Below are positions 50,201-59,200 of a DNA stretch of 64,000 nucleotides, in pieces. How positions within the stretch are numbered: position 1 is the first letter of the stretch; every line of letters starts with the position of its first letter. The stretch is from the NCBI RefSeq assembly GCF_000240165.1, contig NC_017586.1, forward strand, positions 3,782,001 through 3,846,000. Direction: 5' to 3'. A program made the translations under genes and the position numbers. Source of the stretch: Streptantibioticus cattleyicolor NRRL 8057 = DSM 46488. GTDB lineage: Bacteria > Actinomycetota > Actinomycetes > Streptomycetales > Streptomycetaceae. The notes under the pieces were generated by a model that was given only the letters and a program-made list of their open reading frames with translations, had not been told where the DNA came from and ran no database searches.

Positions 50201-53200
50201 CGGCCGGCCGCTGGGACTGGCGCCACTACACCGAGGTGGACGGCGTCAAGGTCAGCCGCTGGGGCGGGTTCCTCGACGGCGTCGACGAGTTCGACCCGCG
50301 GTTCTTCCAGATGACCCGCACCGAGGCCGAGCTGACCGACCCGCAGGAACGCCTCTTCCTCCAGACCGCCTGGCACGCCCTGGAGGACGCCGGCTACCCC
50401 CGCGCCCGGCTGCGCGGCGCCCGGGTCGGCGTCTACGTGGGCGTGATGTACGGCCAGTACCAGCTGTACGAGACCGCTTCCGGGCTGGCCGGCAGCATGG
50501 GGTACGCCTCCATCGCCAACCGGGTCTCCTACGCCTTCGACTTCCAGGGGCCGAGCCTGGCGGTGGACACCATGTGCTCCTCCTCGCTGACCTCCCTGCA
50601 CCTCGCCTGCGAGGCGCTGATGCTCGGCGACGCCGACTACGCGCTGGCCGGCGGGGTCAACCTGGCGGTGCACCCGCGCAAGTACACCCAGCTCGCGGCG
50701 GGCGGCTTCACCTCCTCCGACGGCCGCTGCCGCAGCTTCGGCGACGGCGGCGACGGCATGGTGCCCGGCGAGGGCGTGGGCGCCGTACTCCTCAAGCCGC
50801 TGGAGGCGGCCGAGCGGGACGGCGACCGGATCCTCGGCGTGATCCTGGGCAGCGCGGTCAACCACGGCGGCAAGACCGGTGGTTTCGCGGTGCCCAACCC
50901 GGTCGCCCAGGGCAACGTCATCGGCCAGGCGCTCCAGCGCGCCGGGGCCGCGGCGGAGACGCTGTCGTACCTGGAGGCGCACGGCACCGGCACCGCGCTC
51001 GGCGACCCGACCGAGATGGCCGGGCTGGTCCGGGCGGTCGGCCGGCGCGCCGCCGGTGCCCCGCCGATCGCGCTGGGCTCGCTCAAGTCGTCCGTCGGCC
51101 ACCTGGAGTCGGCGGCCGGCATCGCCGCGGTCACCAAGGTGCTGCTCCAGCTCCGCCACCGCGAACTGGTGCCCTCGCTCCACGCCGAACGGCTCAACCC
51201 GAAGATCGACTGGTCCGACGTGCCGTTCCGGCTCCAGCGCACGGCGGCGCCGTGGCGGTCGCCGGACGGCGGTCCGCTGCGCGCCGGCGTCAGCGCCTTC
51301 GGGGCCGGCGGCTCCAACGCCCACCTGATCCTGGAGGAGTACCCGCGCCCCGCGGCCCCGGCCCCGGTGGCCGACCCCGGCACCGCCCGGCTCTTCCTGC
51401 TCTCGGCACGGGACGAGGAACGGCTGCGGGCGAGCGCCGCCCGGCTGCACGCCTTCCTCACCCGGAACGGCGGTACGGGCGCGGCCGGTTCCGCCGCCCT
51501 CGCCGCCGAACTCGCCGAACTCGCCGGGGTCCCCGGCACCACCACCGACGAGCCCGTGGCCGACCTCGGCCTGGACCTGCTGGCGGTGCTGCGCCTGGTG
51601 GAACGGGTCGCCGAACGCCACGGGCTCGACCCCGACCGGGCGGGCCCCGGCGTGCTCCACGAGGAGATGACGCTCGGCCGGATCGCCGCCCTGCTCGCCG
51701 GCTCCGACGCGGTCACCGACCCGGTCGACCCCGACCGGCTGGCCTGGACCCTCCAGGTGGGCCGCGAGGCGATGCCGGAACGGTGGGCGCTGGTCGCCAC
51801 GGACACCGCGGAACTGGCCGCCGCGCTGGGCCGGTTCGCCTCCGGCGAGCCCGTCCCGGCCGCCCGCCGGGGCCGCGCCGCCGCCGACACCTGGCTGCGC
51901 CCCGCCCCGCGTCCGGTGCCCACCCCGGTCACCCGCGCCACCCTCGACGACCTCGCCGCCCGCTGGGTCGAAGGCACCGGGTTCGACTGGTCCGCCCTCC
52001 ACCCCACCCGCCCCCGCCCCCTCTCCCTCCCGGGCTACCCCTTCGCCCGGGAGCGCTGCTGGATCCCGGCGCTTGACCTGCCGGTGGCGGGCGGGTCGTC
52101 GTCGGCCGGGGCGGGATCCCGGCCGGGGGTGGGCGGGTTGTCGTCCGGTGAGGCCGGGCCTCGCCCGGTGGTGACCGGCGGAACGCCTGCCGGTGGCCCG
52201 GCGGCCGAGGCCGGTTCCCCTCCGGCGGCGGCCGGGGCGCGGGGCACGGCCGTCGCGTCGTCCGTCTCCCGGGCGGACGGGAGCGGGGAGCCGCCGGCTT
52301 CGGTGGGGGAGCGGGTGCTCGCGTTGTTGGCGGGGTTGACGGGGTACGGGGAGGCGGAGCTGGACCCGGGGGTGACGTTCCACGCGCACGGGCTGGACTC
52401 GTTGAGCCTGATCAGGTTCGCGGACCAGGCGGCGCGGGAGTTCGGGGTGACGGTGACGCCGGACATGTTGCTGGAGGCGGCGACGCCGCGGGCGTTGAGC
52501 GAGTTGTTGTGGCGGGAGTACGGCGTCGGGGCGGCCGAGGCGCCGCAGGCGCGGGCCGAAGCCGTGGTGGAGCGGCGGGACGCGGCGGACGGCGCGGACG
52601 ATCCGGTGGTGGTCGTCGGCATGGCCGGCATCCTGCCGCGGTCGCCCGACCTGGACGCGTTCTGGACCCATGTGGAACGCGGTGACGACCTGATCACCGA
52701 GGTCCCGGCCGACCGCTGGGACTGGCGGGCGTTCCACGGCGACCCGTCCGAGGGCCAGGACCGCACCACGGTCAACCGGGGCGGGTTCATGCCCGGCATC
52801 GACGAGTTCGACCCGCTGTTCTTCGGCATCTCGCCGCGTGAGGCGGCCTGGATGGACCCCCGGCAGCGGCTGCTGCTGCGTACCGTGTGGAGCGCGATCG
52901 AGGACGCCGGGATCGACCCCGGCTCGCTGGCCGGCACCCGCACCGGGCTCTTCGTCGGGGTGGGTTCGGCCGAGTACGCGGAGCTGATCCAGCGCTCCGG
53001 GGTGAAGGCCGACGCCTACGCCTCGACCGGGCTGACCCCCTCGATGCTCGCCAACCGGATCTCGTACCAGCTCGACCTGCGCGGGCCGAGCGAACCGGTG
53101 GACACCGCGTGCTCCAGTTCCCTGGTGGCGCTCCACCGGGGCGTGGAGGCGCTCCAACTGGGCCACTGCGACACGGTGATCGTGGGCGGGGTCAGCGTGA

Positions 53201-56200
53201 TGCTGTCGCCGGTGACGTTCTCCTCGCTGGAACGGGCCGGGATGCTCGCCCCGGACGGGGTGGGCCGAGCGTTCGACAAGGACGCGAGCGGTTACGTCCG
53301 CGGCGAGGGCGTGGGCGCGGTGGTGCTCAAGCGGCGCAGCGCCGCGCTGGCCGACGGCGACCCGATCCACGCGGTGCTGCGCGGCACCGCCGTCAACCAC
53401 GGCGGCCGGGCCAACTCGCTGACCGCGCCCAACCCGGCCGCGCAGGCCGAGGTGATCGTCGCCGCCCACCAGGTGGCACAGGTGGACCCGCGCACCATCG
53501 GCTACGTGGAGACCCACGGCACCGGCACCGTCATCGGCGACCCCGCCGAGGTCACCGGGTTGCGGCGGGCCTTCGGCGAGCTGTACGAGCGGTGGGGGCT
53601 GCCGGCGCCGGAACGCCCGCACTGCGCGCTGACCGCGCTGAAGAACGTCATCGGCCACCTGGAACCGGCCGCCGGGATCTCCGCCCTGCTGCGCGCGCTG
53701 CTGGCGCTGCGGCACCGCCGGATCCCCGGCAACCCCAACGTGCGGGAGCTCAACGGCTATCTGCGCCTGGAGGGTTCGCCGTTCCACGTGCCCCGCGAGG
53801 CGGCCGACTGGGCCCGGCCGCTCGGCCCGGACGGACGGGAGCTGCCGCGCCGGGCCGGCATCAGCTCATTCGGCTATGGAGGAGTGAACGCGCACGTGGT
53901 GCTGGAGGAGTACACGGCCGAGGAGCCGCCCGCCGGGCCGGGACCGGTGGTCTTCACGCTGTCGGCCAAGGACCCCGAGCGGCTGCGGGCGTACGCGCGC
54001 TCGTTCGTCGAGGCGGCACCGGCCTGGCGGGACGATCCGGCCGGCACCGCCTACACCCTCCAGGCGGGCCGGGCGGCCTTCGCCGAGCGGCTGGCGTTCA
54101 CCGCCGCCGACGGGCGGGAGGCCGAGGCCAAGCTCACCGCGTGGCTGGCCGGCCACGCCGAGGGGGTCTTCACCGGCCGGGTCGAACGCGGCACCCGCGC
54201 CCCGCACGTCGACGCCGGGGAGAGCGACCCGGGCACGCTGGCGGCGGCCTGGGTGGCCGGGGCCGAGATCGACTGGCGGCGGCTGTACGCGGCGGTGCCG
54301 CGCCGCCGTTCGCTGCCGGCCTACCCGTTCGCCGCCGAGCGCCACTGGTTCCCGGCCGGGGACGCCGCCCCGCGTTCCCCGCAGGCGGCCCCCGTGCTCC
54401 CGGACGACCTGGCGCTCTTCGTCCCCGAGTGGCGGCCGGCCGAGGTGCCGGCGGCCGGGGAGGCGCGCGGCACGCTGCTCGCGCTCTGCGCCGACGACGC
54501 GTTGGCCGCCCGGCTGCCGGCCGGCACCGTGGTGGTACGTCCCGGCGCCGGCTTCCGGGAGACCGAACCGGGCCGTGCCTACGAGGTGGACCCGGGGCGT
54601 GCGGAGGACCACCTGGCGCTGGTGCGCGCGCTGCGCGCGCACGGGGTGCGGGTGGCCCGGATCGCCCATCTGTGGCCGCTGGCCGGGGCCGGGTTCGCCG
54701 AACGCGTCACGCACGGCCCGGAGGCGCTGTACGCGCTGCTCAAGGCGGTGCTCGCGGTGGACGCCGGGGCGCTGGAACGCGTCCAGGTGGCCGTCCGGGA
54801 GACCGGGGCGCCGGCGCTCGCCGAGGCGTGGGGCGCGTTCGCCGGGTCGCTGCGGGCGATCGCGCCGGGCACCGCGTTCTCGGCGGTCCGGTTCGCCGGC
54901 GCCGCCGCCGACCGGGCGCTGCTCGCCGAACTCGCGGCCGGGCGGCTGGACGCGGCCGTGGTCCGCCACGACGAGCGGGGCGTCCGCCACGTCCAGCGGC
55001 AGCGGCGGCTGACCGCGCCGGAGGCCGGTGCGGGGACGCGGACCCCGCTGCGGCGGCACGGCGTCTACCTGGTCACCGGCGGCATGGGCGGCCTCGGGCT
55101 GCTGCTCGCCCGTACCCTCGCCACCCGCCACCAGGCCCGGCTGCTGCTGACGGGGCGTTCCCCGCTGGACGCGGCCAAGGAGGAGCGGCTGGCCGAGCTG
55201 GGCCGGCTGGGCGCCGAGGCCGAGTACCGGCAGACCGACGTGACCGACCCGGTGCGCACCGCCGAGGTGGTCGCCGAGGCCCGGGGACGCTGGGGCCGGC
55301 TGGACGGGGTCTTCCACCTGGCCGGCACCGCGGGCACCCGTCCGCTGCCGGACAAGGAACTGCCCGAGTTCCGCGCCCAGTTGCGGGTGCGGACCGAGGG
55401 CGCCCGGGTGCTGGACGAGGCCACCCGGGACGAGGCGCTCGACCTGTTCGTGCTCTACTCCTCCACCTCCGGCCACCTCGGCGACTACGGCCTGGTGGAC
55501 TACGGCTTCGGCGCCCGCTTCCTCGACGGTTTCGCCGAGGAACGGGAGGCGCTGCGGCGGGCCGGGGAGCGCCGGGGCCGCACGGTCGCCGTCGCCTGGC
55601 CGATGTGGCGGGACGGCGGGATGCACGTGGCCGCCGACGACGAGGCGCGCTACCTGGCCGGGACCGGCCTGCGCTACCTGGAGACCGCCGAGGGCGAGCG
55701 CGTCCTCGACCTGGCGCTGTCCGGCGGCCACCCCCGGCTGATGGCGGTGCCCGGCGACCCCGAGCGGGTGGAGCGGCTGGTGGCCGACGCCGCCCTCGGC
55801 GAACGCGACCGTCCCCGCCCGCCCCGCCCCGCGACCCCGCCGGAGCCGGTGGCCGTCCCCCAGGCCGCCGACGACGAGGCCGGGTTGACCCTCGCCGTCG
55901 TGCGCGAACTGCGCCGGATGCTCTCCGCCGTCCTCGGCATGGACGCCGGCACGCTCGACGCCGACGCCGGGTTCGGCGAGTACGGGCTGGACTCCTTCGG
56001 GCTGAAGATGCTCGCCCAGGAACTCGGCGAGGCGTACGCCATCGACCTGGCGACCACCACGCTGTTCTCCGCCAACACCATCGGCAAGCTCGCCGCGCAC
56101 CTGGTGGACGAGTACGGCGCCGAGCTGCGGGCCGTGCACGGGACGACGCCGGCGCCGCGCGCGGAACCGCGTCCGACGTCCGTACCCGCCTCCGTACCGG

Positions 56201-59200
56201 CGCCCGAACCGGCGCCCGCCCCGGCGTCCGCGGCCGTTCCCGACGACGACGCGATCGCCGTCGTCGGGATGAGCGGGCGCTTCCCCGGCTCGCCCGACCT
56301 GGACGCGTTCTGGGACCACCTGGCGGCCGGGCACGACCTGATCGGCGAGGTACCCGGTGAGCGGTGGGACTGGCGGGAGGTGGCCGAGCGCTTCCCGGGC
56401 ACCCCGCGCTGGGGCGGCTTCCTGGACGACGTCGACCGCTTCGACCCGCTGTTCTTCAAGATCTCCCCGCTGGAGGCGGAGGTCATGGACCCGCAGCACC
56501 GGCTCTTCCTGGAGGAGACCTGGAAGGCGCTGGAGGACGCCGGCTGCCGGGCCGACACCCTCGCCGGCCGCCCGGTCAGCGTCTTCGTGGGCACCCAGTT
56601 CACCGACTACGAGTCGATGGTGCTCGGCGGCGGCGAGGTCAACGCCTACTCCGGCGCCGGGCTGGCCCGCACCATGCTCGCCAACCGCATCTCCTACCTG
56701 CTGGACCTGCGCGGCCCCAGCGAGAGCATCGACACCGCGTGCTCCAGCTCGCTGGTGGCCATCCACCGGGCGGTGCGCTCGCTGCGTTCCGGTGAGAGCG
56801 AACTGGCCATCGCCGGCGGGGTGAGCCTGGTGCTCTCCCCGCAGACCGTGGTCAGCGCCCACCAGCTCGGCGTGCTCTCCCCGGACGGCCGCTGCAAGAC
56901 GCTGGACCGCGGCGCCAACGGCTACGTCAAGGGCGAGGGCGTCGCCGCCCTGGTGCTCAAGCCGCTGGCCCGCGCCCTCGCCGACGGCGACCGGGTGCAC
57001 GGCGTGATCCGCGGCAGCGCCGTCAACCACGGCGGCCACGCCACCTCGCTGACCGCCCCCAACCCCGCCGCCCAGGCCGATCTGCTGGTCGCCGCCTACC
57101 GGGACGCCAAGGTGCCCCTGGAGACCGTCTCCTACCTGGAGATGCACGGCACCGGCACCGAACTGGGCGACCCGGTCGAGGTGGACGCCATCCGGCAGGC
57201 GTACCGGCGGCTCGCCGGGGACCGGCCGGGCACCCCGGTGGGCCTGGGCACCGTCAAGAGCAACATCGGCCACCTGGAGCCGGCCGCCGGGGTGGCCGGG
57301 GTGGTCAAGGTGCTGCTGGCGATGGCCCACCGCACCCTGCCCGCCACGCTCCACCTGGAGCGGCTCAACCCGCTGGTGCGGCTGGACGGCACCCCGTTCG
57401 CGCCGGTGCTCGCCGCCCGCGACTGGGCGCCGGCCGACGCCTCCGGCGCGCCGCTGCCGCGCCGGGCCGGGGTCAGCTCGTTCGGCTTCGGCGGGGTCAA
57501 CGCCCACGTGGTGCTGGAGGAGGCCCCGGCCCGCCCGGCGGAACCGGCGGCCGGGTCCGCGACCGGGCGGCAGGTGTTCGTCCTGTCCGCCCGCGACACC
57601 GAGCGGCTGCGCGAGTACGCCGCCCGCACGGCCGCACTCCTCGACCGGAACCCGGACGCGGACCTCGCCGGGCTGGCCCACACCGCGCAGACCGGCCGGG
57701 TGCCGATGGCCGTCCGGCTGGCGGCCGTGGTGGACGACCGGGCCCAACTGCGCGACGCGCTGGCCGCGTTCGCGGCGAGCGGCGAACCGGGCACGCTGGT
57801 GACCGGCACCGCGCGCGACCGGGACGGCGGCGAACACACCTGGCTGGCCGCCCCCGAGGGCCGCGAGTACCTGCGCCGGATCGTGCGCGAGGGCGACCTG
57901 GAGCAGGTGGCCCGGCTGTGGGTGTCCGGCGTGGACGTCGACTGGGACGCGCTGCGCGCCGGCGGACCGGTGCGCCGGGCGGAGCTGCCGACCTACCCGT
58001 TCGCCCGGGAACGCCACTGGCTGCCGCAGGCCACCCCGGCGACGGCCGGGGAACGCGAGGTGCTGCTGGCCAAGTCCTGGCGCCCGGACGGCGCGGCGGA
58101 CGAGGCCGGCGACCCGTCGGCCGTGCTCGCCGCCGAGCGGCTGCTGGTGCTGACGGGCCCGGCCACCGAGGCGCCGGCCCGGGCCGCGTTCGGGGCGGAC
58201 GCCGTGGTGGTCACGGTGGACGAGGATCAGGACGCCGACCCGGAGGCGGGGGAGCGGATCGCCCGCCGGGTGCTCACCGACGACGCCCGGTTCACCGCCG
58301 TCGTCGACCTGGTGGACGCCGACGAGCCGGGCGACCGGGTACGGGAGAGCTGGGCGCGGGTGGTGCTGGCGCAGGAGCTGGTGGCCCGGTTCCGTACCGC
58401 CGGCCTGTGCTACCTGCACGTCACGCGGGGGCTGACCACGTTCCGGGCGGAGCGGCCGAGCCTGCGCGGCGCGGCCTTCGCCGGGCTGGTGCGCACGCTG
58501 CCCGCCGAGTACCGGGGGATGCGCGCCCGCACCGTCGACCTGGACGGCGCCCCGCTCACCGCCGACCGGCTGCGCCGCGTGGTCGCCGTCGAGCTGGCCG
58601 CCCCCGGCACCGACACCGAGGCGTGCCTGCGCGACGGGGTGCGTCATCTGCCGGTGCTGGAGGAGGTGGCGGCCCCCACCGGGTCCCCCACCGGGTCCGC
58701 CGCCGACTGGCGTGCCGGGCTGGCCGGCCGGGTGGTGCTGATCACCGGCGGCACCGGGGCGCTGGGCCGCGCGATCGCCGCCGAACTGATCGACGCGGGC
58801 GCCGACCGGCTGGTGCTGATGGGCCGCCGCCCGCTGCCGGAGCGGTCGCGCTGGACGGAGACCGCCGCCGACCCCGGCACCGACCCGGAGCTGGCCGCGC
58901 GGCTGCGCGAACTGCTGGCGCTGGAACGGCCCGGGGTGCGCATCGAGGTGGTGGCCGGACGGCTGGACGACGCTCAGTGGCTGCGCGGGACGCTGGCCGC
59001 GGTGCGCGCGGAGCACGGGCCGATCCACGGTGTCGTGCACGCCGCCGGGCTGGGGCTCACCGCCAACCCGGCGTTCGTCGGCAAGCGGGTCGCCGAGATG
59101 CGTACCGTGCTGGAGCCCAAGGTCGCCGGGTTGCGGGAGTTGAGCGCGGCGTGCGCGGACGACCCGCTGCGCTTCTTCGTGCTGTGCTCCTCGGTATCCG

